From Tetraselmis striata (taxonomy: Eukaryota > Chlorophyta > Chlorodendrophyceae > Chlorodendrales > Chlorodendraceae), in assembly GCA_006384855.1 (NCBI GenBank), contig VCJN01002033.1, positions 1-64,000 of the forward strand: a stretch of 64,000 bases of DNA, read 5' to 3'. The position numbers and the translations under genes are program-made. Below the pieces are notes generated by a model. The model saw only the letters and a list, made by a program, of their open reading frames with translations. It had not been told where the DNA came from and searched no databases. This document shows, one piece after another, positions 43,200 through 54,220 of the stretch (the stretch's first letter is position 1; every line of letters begins with the position of its first letter).

Positions 43200-45440
43200 A
43201 ACGAAGTGAAATGTGATTATGCTAGCTAGATTATGTAATCCTTACAAGTACGAGGACCCGTATCAGCATTGCTGTATTGATCACTAATGCCAATACAGTA
43301 TATACCGACCAGGGGCCGCGTATCCAAGCACAGTAATACCCGTGTATAAAAACTCCATGAACGTATTTTGCGAATACTCCGTGTACCAGTAGTTTTTAGT
43401 AGTTGCGGGCCGCTTTTAGGCGGCGTGCTGTGTTGATTCTCTAATTCTGGGGAACTGCCCTTTTTGTAATTCACACCAGTATTAGTTTTTAACGGTACCC
43501 GTTTCGATACCCATTAGCGACTACTACCCGTTTCGACTCTCCGATCATGCAGGCAACCGTACCTGTACCTGATCGCAGTAGTACAGGGTAGCACGCCGTG
43601 TGCTGCGTGATGATAATAACTCGTCATAATATTTCGCGTAATCTTATCGGTATGAATCAGTTTACATTCCTTTAACTTTATCTAATCTGAAAATATAGTG
43701 CTGTATTTTTCGCAATGATAAAACGGGCATTCGCTGTAGAGGACCTTTCTGATTGCCTTTTATTTTGGTGATTTCCGATATCGCCTTCTGCTGCTCGCTC
43801 ATGTAATTAAGATGTAGAGATAAAACGGGCATTAGACAGTAAGAAAATGCCATTAGTACTATATGCGAAATCGATTCAGAATACGACAGATGTATCTGTT
43901 AGTTCTCGTACAAGAAAAGGCAAATTATCAGCACATTAATATCTTATTTTGTCGTCGTCTTTTCTTTTGTTCTTTTCCTTTTTGTTTATGCTTACATCAT
44001 TGCTGTGTAGACATATGTGCACTACAAACAGAACTAAAAGCCATTACACCTCTCCACAGAAGTCTGGGGTTTGCGAATTTGATCCACTTGCCCATTCGCG
44101 GCTACACTGAGACCGTGCGCGCGTGCATCCGTGTTACTCAGGGTCGTACGGCTAGAGGGGGGGGGGGGGGGGGGGGGATGCCGCCGCGATAGCGCGATAT
44201 ATACCCCATATTGCCACGCGGTGGCCCTTGCCGTCAACGCTTTCATTCAGGCAAGAGCATGGCTTCTGGTGCTAGAGCTTCACACCCACAAATTGTGCCA
44301 CTCGTGTGCAGAACTATGCATGAGACAGCACAGCCCCCGTACTCATACCACATCACCCTTGGTATGATCACTATCCACATAGGGCATTGAAATCAGGTCA
44401 TTAACGACCCGGATCAAACCCTACGTGTCGATGACGATGGTTTATGGCCAAAATCATGGACAAAATGCGGCTGTGATCGTTGCACACGCAGGCGGGAGAG
44501 GGTTCTCGCGGCCTCCTTGCCGTAGGCCAAAGCTTTTCTATATCAGTGCATGGCCGCATGCTCATAGCGCGCCATGCCCATGCCTTCCATTTTGCCATGA
44601 TGAGGCCAGTGGGGCGGTAATGGCGTGCAGCCACCTAAATGCGTCGATGCTGGTGGAGATAATGTTGTGAAAGGGGGGATCCGGCATGGCGGCCATGGGC
44701 ATCGCTCAAGGGGGGTGTGTGACAAGTATGAGTAGTCCGTGCACAAGTACATACAACACACTGTCCCGCCACCGTGTACCAGGTTTTGAGATCCCCTTGG
44801 CGTAAAGTTTCATGCCAACGTGCTGACCACACGCTGACATTGACGTCAGATTTCGACAAAGTATTTCAAAAAAATCGAAAGTGCCTAAATGGCCTCGGAC
44901 GACCGTGCTGCTACTGTGGAATCTGTAGCCCCGCTCATGTAGTTTTTATTGGTATTTATACGAATATTTTCTAACGTTTCCTCGCATCGCACTGAGCGAT
45001 ACCGCGAGTTTGAGAGCTGCACCACAAGGCGGCACTGCAGTGGCGATGTTATCACGCCACATCGTGCCCGGGCGCACGCCACTGTGCCCCCACCCCAAGC
45101 AAAAATACCCTAGCCTCTTTGATGATATGATATCGCGCCCGCCCTTGGCCATCCCACCATGCAATGGTCTATGCATGCGCGGCGGGACGTGCGGGGCATT
45201 AGCCCCCGTTGTTGTGGGGGTACTGGAAACGCTCAGTGATGTGGCGCAAGTGCCACTCGTGTAGGGCACTTGTTAGGGCCAATGGGGTTGCTTACACCTT
45301 AAGCTTTGGCGGTAACGGCTGAGCCTAATTGTGCAATATTATAGAATTTCAGGTCAGAAACCCTAGATTCATCTGCCCTAATATTCGTAAGCTCGGATTC
45401 GGCGAGAAAGGGGCATGGGAGTTATTTGGAGGGGGTGTAT
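43200..45440. other. Anonymous sequence; no supported gene
   Basis: AT-rich from 43200 to 44050. Dispersed motif at 43751-43807. G-run at about 44157-44177. Short ORFs only, with no recognisable domain. Confidence 0.4.
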
Positions 45441-45570
45441 GAAAGATTGCCTGCAAACGAGGGACATAAGCATGAAACCTAGGGTCAAGCATGAGGCGGG
45501 GGAGCCAAGAACCAATGAAGAACCAAGGGAACCAGGAAGTCGCCAAGCTGCCAAAGAACCATAGGGTCAA
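45441..45570 (-). repeat. Fragment related to the LINE-like 3' end at 58 kb
   Basis: The stretch (GCCTGCAAACGAGGGACATA to CAAAGAACCATAGGG) matches about 58044-58165 with roughly 80 percent identity by eye, including GGGAGCCAAGAACCAA and CAAGGGAACCA(G/C)GAAGTCG. At 58 kb the same bases follow a LINE-type C-terminal ORF on the minus strand, so this is probably a 5'-truncated copy. Confidence 0.6.
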
Positions 45571-46164
45571 GGGAAGCACTGAAGCTTTTCGTTTCGTTTC
45601 CTTTACTTACCGCGCCTTTCTTGTCTTGCTCTGACTTTGTCTTGTCCTGTCTTTCTTTTTCTTTTCGCCCGACCTGTATTCTTTATAATTGATTGGTGAG
45701 TTCTGTACGGTCCGACGTCCGATGACGACTACGAATACTGGTACGCGACCACGAATACATTTATCGATAATACAGGGTTTCAAAGTTGAGTCTGGTTTTG
45801 CCAAAAAGGTCGCGCAGGCTGTTTTACACGGTCAAGAGCCGAAATTGGCAGGATGATTTAGCGAAAGCGTGGAGGGAAAACGGAGTCAGGGGGGGCGCTG
45901 CGTGGAACGCAGCGAAAACTGGAAGATGGCAGGCTCAGCTGTTCTGGCTGCTTTTATGTCTACTCGTGCTGCACCCAACAAGGGCGCAACAACAGTTACT
46001 AGTTCCCGTACCACTGAGCAGCACTTGTAGCTAAAAAGCGGTTAGGTCAAGGATGGCTGGAAACCCCATAAACTAGTTTAGATCATTTCAAAGTTGAGTC
46101 TGGTTTTGCCAGTCTTGAGCGAACGGAGAGAGCGGTGGATTGACGGAGAAGGGGTAGCGCCAAG

Positions 46165-47613
46165 TCATGAAGGAGGCACTGGGAAGGCCACCGCTGCGGA
46201 GTCCTGTTGGACTTGGAAGTGGCGGAGGGGGGCGATGTGTCCAAAGAAGAACCACGCGCCAGGAGAAGGAAGAACGTTGGGGTCGATGTAGTCTAGAACG
46301 ACTTCAGAGTTAGTGGCCCAACCGCCTTGGTAGCGGATGTGGGACAGTGGCGCTCCGATGGCGTTTGCTGTAGAGGCTGCGCCCTTGCGTAGACTGTGTG
46401 AAGTCCAGGAAGTGCCAGCAGGGGGGGGAGCGTTGACTAGGTTGACTGCTGCAGACAACCACTCTGACATCGTAGCCGCAGTCCAAGTTTTTGACTGCTC
46501 AGCCACATTGACAGCCCAGAAGTTGGAGGCAGCCAAGCCAACAGTAACCAGGGGGACAGACTGGACGTTGTCGATGAAGTGGTGCAAAAGACGTGCCACT
46601 CGAGGGTGCTCGGACACTGGAAGGAGAAGTACGCGCATGTCGTCGGGTCCCCGCCGGCCAGCGCGACCCTTCTCGCGGTAGATCTGCAAGGTGATGTTGT
46701 AGGTGTCGACATGCACATCTTGCACTCGACAGGAGACGCCAGTAAGGCCCCTGGCAAAGAACAGGAAGTTGACAACCGAGGCCAAGAGGGCTCGGTAGTC
46801 GAGGTGGGACTCTGGGTAAGGAGCAGACACAATTAGCTCGGCCTTTGAGACGAAGCGGAAAGCTACATCCGCAGGCAGAGGGACACGCAAAGGGGCAGCG
46901 TCCAGTCGGCGCTGACGCAACATTAACCCACGTCTTGCTGAAGTGAGGTGTAGGCTGTCCTTGGCGATCGGGACGAGGTTGTGCATCTCGAAGAAGGTGT
47001 TGATGGCAGACAGGTAGGGCTGCAGCGATTTAGCTGCGATGTGCCCTCGCTCCCCGATCCAGGCAACGTACCGAACAACAGTAGCAGTAGTCGCTTCCAG
47101 CGGGCTGATGTTCTCGGAGTCGTGGCAGAACTCAGCGAACTGAGACAACCTGCCGGCGTAGCTCTTGAGGGTCTGAGCGCTGAGGGAGCTGGAGAGCAGG
47201 CCGAGCGTCCGCTGGCCTAGCTCGTCTAAGCCGAACGCGTCCTGCAGTCGAGATCGCAGCGACGCAGCCCATGGAGCGATAGCTGCGGGCTCGTCAATTA
47301 CGTAAGTGCGTCGTTTTACTGACAGAGTTCCACCGGCACGACTACTGTTCGCAAAGTACTCGGCAGCAACGGTTAGGTTCCCGGCGGTTGGCCAGTAGTT
47401 GCTGGACGGGTTTGCAGTAGCTCCAGTACGGGTTTGCGAGGCTAGGTTCAGGTAAGAGGGCCGCCCCGCGCGCCCTTCGCGCTCATAGCGCCTGTCACGT
47501 GCGTAACGTACACGCGCGAAACTTGGTCGTTTCGAACCGGTTGTAACACGTAGTGTAACAACCGACGAACGCAGAGATGGGGTTGTAAGAAAGGCGGATG
47601 GTTGAGCCGCCAT
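46165..47613 (-). CDS. Tyrosine recombinase ORF2 of copy B, intact
   Basis: From the ATG at 47613 (MAAQPSAFLTTPSLR) to the stop at 46165 there are 482 codons, the same length as copy A, with a few percent of residues changed (FELHN/FEMHN, DLRVLL/DMRVLL, SDWLST/SEWLSA). Catalytic H-x-x-R (SHSLRKG), GGW and DYI are kept. The open frame continues upstream to about 47778 without ATG, because 5 bases present in A are absent here, so a longer product by alternative start or splicing is possible. Confidence 0.87.
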   Translation of the reverse strand: MAAQPSAFLTTPSLRSSVVTLRVTTGSKRPSFARVRYARDRRYEREGRAGRPSYLNLASQTRTGATANPSSNYWPTAGNLTVAAEYFANSSRAGGTLSVKRRTYVIDEPAAIAPWAASLRSRLQDAFGLDELGQRTLGLLSSSLSAQTLKSYAGRLSQFAEFCHDSENISPLEATTATVVRYVAWIGERGHIAAKSLQPYLSAINTFFEMHNLVPIAKDSLHLTSARRGLMLRQRRLDAAPLRVPLPADVAFRFVSKAELIVSAPYPESHLDYRALLASVVNFLFFARGLTGVSCRVQDVHVDTYNITLQIYREKGRAGRRGPDDMRVLLLPVSEHPRVARLLHHFIDNVQSVPLVTVGLAASNFWAVNVAEQSKTWTAATMSEWLSAAVNLVNAPPPAGTSWTSHSLRKGAASTANAIGAPLSHIRYQGGWATNSEVVLDYIDPNVLPSPGAWFFFGHIAPLRHFQVQQDSAAVAFPVPPS

Positions 47614-47814
47614 GTGCAGGCGTGCGGGTGCCGCACTCGGCTGTAGCTGTAAGAAGCGCCGCACCGAGGAAGGTCTAAGTCTGTAAGGTGGGGGGTCAGG
47701 TCTTGACACAGGGCGCTCATCCCGCCGTTGAGCTGCAAGGGTGCATCTTGCGGCGGTCACCGAAAGGTGGCCTCGCAAGGCTCCTGCAGCTCCGACGAGC
47801 GGCGCCCCACGCCG

Positions 47815-48665
47815 TCACTCGTGCTCACCTTCGCGGCCGCGTCCACGCCCGCCGCCACGTCCTCGCCCACGCCCGCGACCTGCAGCTGCAGCCGCTACTC
47901 GAGAAGTAGCGGTCGCCTTGGCGCTGCTGGCAACGGTCGCCTCGAAGACACGACGCTCGTAGTCCCTCATGAGGTCCCCAAAAATCGCAGAACCCAAATG
48001 CTCCGAAGCAGGCTGAAAATGCTGAGCTCGCAGCACGTCCAGAACACCTTGGTCACCGTGCACCCGCTTGATCTCATTCAGCTTCCGCAGGAAGGCTAGG
48101 CGAAAACGAAACGCCTTGTCGATGGCCTCGGCGTGATTCCAAGCTCTCGCGAGGTAGGGGGTGAAGTCCTGGTTAGTGGCGGGGACGTAAGGTAGCAGCT
48201 CGTCGAGCGCCACGAAAAGTGCGGCCATGTGGGCCCCGAAACACGACATCCACAATTACTCCTCCTGGGCCGGCAGACGCCGGTCATCCTGCTTGAGGTA
48301 CTCGTTCGTCAGGTCGGTGCTCAAAGGGAAAGTCCAGGCACTCGGCTGACCGGTCGAACGGCCTCGTAACCAGACTCTGCTCTCTGCAGTAGCTCTGGCA
48401 CCGCGAGGTAATCATCCTCGTCACTCACGGATTTTGCTCCGACACGGCCGCTATGGGCTAGCTCTAGCAAGTCGGGGCGCTCTGCGGCTCCCCCGCTGCC
48501 TGTCGGCTGTCCCGCGAAGCGCTGCCCTGAGCCGGAGCCATGTGCCCCTTCTCCATCAACACGCTCACGAGCCGTCAATTGAGCTACGGCTGTAGCCAAT
48601 GCACGCACATTTGCTTGCAACGACTTCAGCGTCGGCTCAACGACGGGTGCTTCTCCATCTGACAT
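47815..48665 (-). pseudogene. Gag-like ORF1 of copy B, broken
   Basis: It starts at ATG 48665 like copy A. One T is missing from the TTTT of GGACTTTTCCC near 48330, shifting the frame after VPGLS. Further on the codon TAC of EEYLWMS is TAA (about 48255). The arginine/glycine tail is unchanged. Damage is limited to these two events plus small replacements near the N-terminus, so inactivation is recent. Confidence 0.85.
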
Positions 48666-48778
48666 AGTAACGCACGGACGTACGGACGAGAATATCACAC
48701 TCGGATGGCGAGCCGGGTGTGGTCTTGAACAACCTGGGGTGACCTTGCTCGCAACGGGTTACGAGACAGTTTTTACAT

Positions 48779-48964
48779 CGCTGCGTGGAACGCAGCGAAA
48801 ACTGGAAGATGGCAGGCTCAGCTGTTCTGGCTGCTTTTATGTCTACTCGTGCTGCATGCAACAAGGGCGCAACAACAGTTACTAGTTCCCGTACCACTGA
48901 GCAGCACTTGTAGCTAAAAAGCGGTTAGGTCAAGGATGGAAACCCCATAAACTAGTTTAGATCA
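48779..48964 (-). repeat. A1 repeat of copy B
   Basis: 186 bp, one or two substitutions from copy A (CTGCTCAGTGG for CTGCGCAGTGG; GCATGCAAC for GCACCCAAC). It ends at GATCA, after which ATATGTTACTGC is unrelated to the flank of copy A. Confidence 0.9.
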
Positions 48965-50743
48965 TATATGTTACTGCTTCCACCCCGCAGTCGATGTAGA
49001 GGACCTTTCTGATTGCCTTTTATTTTGGTGATTTCCGATATCGCCTTATGCTGCTAGCTCATGTAAATATAATGGTATAATACAGGGTATCGGCGGCGCT
49101 GCCTCGTGCGCCCGCGGAGCTCTGCTATTGCGACTGCCGCACATACCATTGTAGCCGTAATCCTTACGTACGGGTAGTCGCTCGTCGCTCGAGGTAGTGC
49201 CTCATCAGCCAAATATGTTGTACAAGTAGACCCGTTGCAAGAGTGTGGAATCGAGAGTCGTAAGGGTCAATCGTAGTAGTCGCTATACATTGTAAAGCCA
49301 TGCGTCCGCCGAACCAGCCGACCCGGGGCCCGGCGTCCATCGACGGACGGGCGGCGAGGCGGACGGGCGACGGTCGCCTGGCGTCCGGCGACGGACGAAC
49401 GACGGCGTCCGGCGTCCAAGTATGGTCCACGCGACGGGCTCGACGCTTCGCGCCATGCCCGCCCCGTAGACGTGACGAAGTGACGAACGGCGACCACCGG
49501 CCCGACCGGCGGCGGCCGGGCGACCGGTGCCCATTCGGGTACCGGGAGTCAGCATGTAAGCGCGGAGAATATTTTGGCCTGCGCGGAATTATGACGGAAT
49601 CTATAGCGGAAACATGGTCTATATATAATAAACTATGTGAAACTGTTCCGAAAGTCGGCGAAAGACACACTCACGCACGCACGCGGAGACCTCGTGATTG
49701 ATATAGTAGGATGTCATTTATCAAGTTACATGAGCTAGCTGCAAAAGGCGATCAGGAAATCCCTTTCCTAGAAAAGGCAATAGGAAACGTCCACTTCCTA
49801 CATAAATTGCGCGGTGGAAGCATCACCAGAAGAGGGTGCGGAATGAGCACGGGCAGACGCATCAGACTTGGCCGTCTGCACTCCGGCAGAGAGAATGCCG
49901 CCCAAGATACCATGCACGCAATAAGCAGAGACTCGCGGCAACAACCCCTGCCGCGTGCGCGACATGTGACGGCGGAATTTGAATTTAAAATTTATTACAA
50001 CGTGCTAGTTTGCTGCTCTCCAACGCCCAGACTGAGTTGCTCTTAGGGCATGCCATCTCTAACGGACCGTAGTAAGGAACACATATAGCGTAAATACAGC
50101 TCAGGCTTCCGGCCATCCTCTTTCGTTTCCAAGCCCCGCCTCCTTCCATCACGTGAACTGTTTTGCAATTTGTCATTGCGCCCTGTTTTGCAAAAGCTGG
50201 GCTATTTGACCCTGTTCTGCTAATCAAGTCAGAACTGTACCCTGCTTTGCAATTTTCCCCTGTTATTTCATATATACGGTACACATCTGATAGATAATCC
50301 TACCATAATCCATCTTTTTTTTTGGTGCTTTCCTGATATCGCCTTCTGCTGCTAGTTCATGTAATTGTATAATACAGGTATATTGCACGACGATGCTGCT
50401 TTGCACCCTGCAGCACGATGAGCAATCATTATCACCAGTATGTATCGACTACATTATATATAGTCGCTACCTGTAGCGACTACATGTAGCGACGCCGGCT
50501 GATGGGAGCGACCCTATGTATGTATATCACATGAATGGAGGGCGGCAGATGTCACGGCGGCCCGGCGGACAATATTGTCGTCGTACTCGCGCTTCCCACT
50601 ATACAGGATAGCTCATGCACAGCTCAGACGCAGTGATGCAGAATTTGAAGGGGGACGTCGCATGCGCCGCAACGTCCTAGCACCTGGATACCGCCAGCAT
50701 CGTTGGTTGACGGCGAGGTGGTGCTAGTGCTGGCGCAGGCGCC
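48965..50743. other. Intergenic between copy B and the SBP gene
   Basis: Dispersed motif copies at 49011-49067 and 50318-50367. 49300-49540 is GC-rich with GGCGTCCGGCGACGGACG-like words. 50150-50250 has three CCCTGTTTTGCAA-like words. A small ORF (49711-50046, MSFIKLHELAAKGDQEIP) has no recognisable family. The SBP promoter should lie in the last 300 bp. Confidence 0.4.
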
Positions 50744-51920
50744 ATGCAAAATAGTCAAAACGACGGAAACCCGCCTGCACGCCCAATCACTACGCAGGCA
50801 ACTCTTCTGTCCGGGTCCCTTTCAGACTTGCAGCACACAGGAAATATAGCGATTGCACAGCATTTCACCTCCCCTATACTGGAATCAGATTTGATATCTG
50901 TTATCGCGCAGGCCTGTCCCGGAGAGTGGATAGGCTACCCGGGCGACGCGTCGCTGCAATCAGGGCGGCGCGGTGTCGTCCGGGCGGTCGATGCTATACC
51001 AGAGGTTGCGGCGCCTTCTAGGGGCTTTCTTCCGTTTTCTGCGCGCGAATCGATAACCTCAGATTCGACAGTCTGCAGGCCAACCGACTTCAGTTTAGTT
51101 CCAAACTGTGAGTACGCCAGTCACTCAATTCCTGTCGCGATGGAGGAGGAGTCCCAGTCCGGATGGCACCTGAACGGGAGACGAGAGCAGCAGTCCGACA
51201 GGTCAGTAAACTTCAACCCATTTTTACGGAATTTCTTACCGGCTTATTCGGTAGTGGGGCTGGGACCTACGGAGGCCATTGCAACAGCTACTCACACGTC
51301 ATACGACGCGATACAAATTCCCAGGCCCCTTGTTCGTACATCACATCAGCCAGAGGAGAGCCGGCTCGTGAGGGCGCTACCTGACGAGCCACAGCGTGAA
51401 TGGAGCGAGCACTCTGCGAGAGACAGTCAGCACGAGACTCGCGTTTCTGACGATGCGACGAGAAAGCCCGTCGCTGGCAGTCGCAATAAGCGCTTGCGGC
51501 ACGGCGCGCCTCAAGGGATGTGCCGCGTCGATAGCTGCAAGGCGCCTCTGGAGGACGCCAGCAAGTACAGCCGGCGTCGCAAGTATTGCTCGTCTTGCAT
51601 GCGACTCGGTTCTGTGGTCTATGACGGCGTCGAGAGTCGATATTGCCAACAGTGCAGGTAAAATAAGCTTACCTCCGTCTCCGGGCGAATGGCCGGGAGT
51701 GTGTGTTCTTGCCGGGTCTGTGCCGTGGAATGCCGTCGTGACACTTTCAGTCAAGGTCGAGCAGCAAACATTGTGCTGGTCTCTAACAAGCCTCTGTTCC
51801 TGTGAACGCAGTACGATCCACCAGCTAGCGGACTTCAACGGCAACAATCGGTCTTGTCGCAAGTCCCTGTTAAGGCGCAATAATAAGCTTCGTCTCACGG
51901 GCTCCAAGCCTCACCGATAA
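50744..51920 (+). CDS. SBP-box transcription factor, two exons, domain at the C-terminus
   Basis: The coding sequence is 50744-51657 joined to 51812-51920 (340 residues). The intron of 154 bp starts GTAAAATAAG and ends GTGAACGCAG, splitting a serine codon inside the domain after CQQC, so that CRQC-type ends join as CQQC-STIHQLADFNGNNRSC. The SBP domain is residues about 257-337. Zinc site 1 is CRVDSC ... KYCSSC (four Cys, where many members have Cys3His). Zinc site 2 is YCQQC-STIH-x11-C. The basic end RKSLLRRNNKLR overlaps the usual nuclear signal. The long N-terminal part (about 255 residues) is polar, without a recognised domain. SBP proteins bind GTAC-core promoter sites; in Chlamydomonas one member (CRR1) controls copper response, but no further assignment is possible here. 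Confidence 0.9.
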
Positions 51921-52802
51921 GTATTCCGGAGACTCGCCGTGACCGGACGAGATGTTTTTTTTTCTGTGCATTACAGAAGAAACATTGCAGCGATTTCTGC
52001 GGGCTACATGGCTGCTAGTGGAAGGCCCTCGTGGACGAGCGCAGCCTTGAACTGACGGGCCAGGATGCAGCCGGAGAAATGCACGATCTGATAGTAGTCC
52101 ACAGGGAAGCCAAAAGCTTGATATATGATTTGCAGCAATTAAGGCCAGTGTTGTTTCTGGCCTGGGGTACTGATCAGGGTACATTCTTACACGTCTAATT
52201 TTTTCATGGTTTGGGGAATTTGAGCCCCTGTCATGTATTATTAGCCATTTGCCATCTCCGGGGGGCGTCGTGGCTTTGGCTGGAAAACGTGCAATCTTTC
52301 TCCAAACCAGCATGCATTGTGTGTATTCCATGAGCGATTGTGACAGTTGATTCAACAGACAAATCCTGCAAACACCCCCTATGGGTAACAGAGCTGTCGT
52401 TACGCAGTGATGCACTCAAGGTCGGGGCAAAATCTGCATTGATAGGCGGCGGCTGTCAGGGTGAATTACCTATGCATTTTGGGGGAGAGAGAGGACCTGC
52501 TACACGCTCCGGCGCCCGAGTCGGCTGAGATGACATCAACTCATTCCATTGGGCATTTCTATATATAGAGGTCAATCCACTATGCAATAAAGTGACTGAA
52601 GCGGAAGGATGTACTTGAACACGTGGCAGCGCTTTCAGGACACTCGCGCAGGCTGCTAGTTCAGCTCAGCTATCGCTATGTGCCCTGCAACTTGGAGATA
52701 TCTCAGAAAGAAAGGGCATTGTCGCGCGTCAGGCGTAGAGGTTGAGAGATTGGCCAGCCACCCCTGACGGATGCAGGGCCGGGCGGTATGCTGCATCGAG
52801 AG
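51921..52802. other. Convergent intergenic region
   Basis: It lies between the ends of the SBP gene (+) and the PSMD10-like gene (-) and holds both 3' UTRs. There is a T-run at about 51953-51962. No other ORF with recognisable features. Confidence 0.45.
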
Positions 52803-54220
52803 CTATATGTCGAGGTCCAGGCTATCTAGCGTCCCGTCGCGCGCTGCCTGCGCAACTTGCGCCAGCGCCGGAGCCATGTCGCCCGCCAGGTCCAGGACCG
52901 TCTCCTCATCCTTGGTCTTTGCCTGCCGTAGCGTGTCGCATTTGTGAAAGCGCATCCATGCTGGACATGCAAATGGACACCCCGGGGTCGCGGTGGGGGG
53001 GGGGGGGGGGGGGGCTATCAACACCGTGCCGGATGGCTGCGCCGTATTCTTCCGACCGCTGACTTACCTGCAGGTCCGCTCCGCGAGCCACCAGCGTCAG
53101 TGCTACTTGCTTGTGCCCGCTCGCGGCTGCGCAGTGCGCTGCCGTCATGCCGGCTGCGTCAGCCGCGTCCAAGTTGGCCCGGCGCTCGAGTAACAGCGTC
53201 ACCAGTGGCGTGTGGCCTGTCGCGCCAGGGATGTTGGAACAACGCTGCGGTTGGAGGTTGGGGATTCATGACGTGACACTGCCAGCCACTGCGCCTCTTG
53301 CCCTCATTTCCCATCTGCATTCTATCTCACCATCTGCGTTAGCAGGCATGCCCATACAGAGCTGTCAATTGGGACCACGGCAGTGGCAAACTTGGGTTGC
53401 TGCACCTTTAGTGGCGGCTCGAATCAGCGGCGTGCCACCGTTCCTGTCTGCGGCATTCACCGAAGCCTTTGCATCCAGCAGTAGCTTCGCAATGCTGAGC
53501 CTTCCCTTGCTGCACTGCGCCACGCGGCAACCATGGCAAGCTCAGTTGCGCTCTACTTGGGCAGGGGGGAGAGGTGGCTGGGTGGGTGCTGCTTGATAGA
53601 TGCGTAGTTATGGCTGAAAGAGAAGGCAGGTGCTGGTCAGTAAAGATTTAAGCTGAGGCCGGTGTAAGCGAGGACAGGGGGGGGGGGGGGGGGGGGGGGG
53701 CGGAGACCGCGTAGTGCAGCGCTGTGCAGCCGCTGCTGTTGCGTGCGTTGACCTCCGCGCCTGCGTCCAACAGCGTCATCACCACCGCCTCGTGGCCCGC
53801 GCTCACCGCAGACTGCAGCGGCGTCCAGCCCTACAGCACCGCCATCAGCAAATATGATCCCAGCCTCCCACCAACCTGAGCGCCCTCGCGCCCGAACTCT
53901 ACCGCGGCTGGCAGCCTGAACTGCTCACATCCCTGCTGCCGCAAGCGCTTCACGCCGGGGCCTCGGGCTGTGCATGACGTTTCGCTCCGCGGTCGGCTGT
54001 GGCATAATAGTAACCGCACCTCTTCGTCGCTGGTGTTGCAGTCGGCGCCGCGGCCGAGCAGGAAATTCAGCACAGGGAGCGCGCCGCCGGCCGCGGCGTG
54101 GTGAGGCAGACTGCGGCCGTCCTCATCGGGCCGCGCCAGCAGGCTGGCCAGCGCGCCCTCGCCTAGCTCCTCGAAGTGTGCCAGCCGCCCGCAGCGCGCC
54201 GCCTCCGCCGCCGCCTCCAT
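52803..54220 (-). CDS. PSMD10: Gankyrin/PSMD10 (Nas6)-type 26S proteasome assembly chaperone, five exons
   Basis: Exons on the minus strand: 54220-54020, 53830-53708, 53514-53406, 53216-53068, 52922-52803, giving 233 residues (human PSMD10 has 226). Junctions: GTGCGG/GTAG, GTCTCC/CGCAG, GTGCAG/GACAG, GTAAGT/GGCAG. The protein is ankyrin repeats from end to end: DGRSLPHHAAAGGALPVLNF, GWTPLQSAVSAGHEAVVMTL, GCTALHYACSKGRLSIAKLL, GGTPLIRAATK joined to GHTPLVTLLLERRANLDAAD, GMTAAHCAAASGHKQVALTL, then a short helical end (DEETVLDLAGDMAPALAQ). Length, repeat number and the C-terminal T-x-L-D-L-A match the gankyrin family, which caps the Rpt3 ATPase during 19S assembly. A generic ankyrin protein is the alternative. 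Introns 2 and 4 contain long C-runs on the coding strand; the second donor GTCTCC is atypical and abuts one of them. Confidence 0.85.

Larger units (their letters stand above)
45778..48964 (-). mobile_element. PAT/TOC-like tyrosine-recombinase element, copy B (inverted)
   Basis: The same architecture as copy A, reversed. B2 is 45778-45803, A2 45896-46085 (with a 4-bp insertion GCTG), B1 46086-46111 and A1 48779-48964. The recombinase ORF is intact. The Gag-like ORF has a 1-bp deletion and a stop. Overall identity with copy A is very high, so the two inserted recently or one derives from the other. Their inverted arrangement makes a potential 3.2-kb stem with a 3.9-kb spacer. Confidence 0.87.

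Noticed and set aside
49164..49670. 168-codon minus-strand ORF
   Set aside because: It crosses a GC-rich stretch of GGCGTCCGGCG words; composition explains it and no domain is visible.
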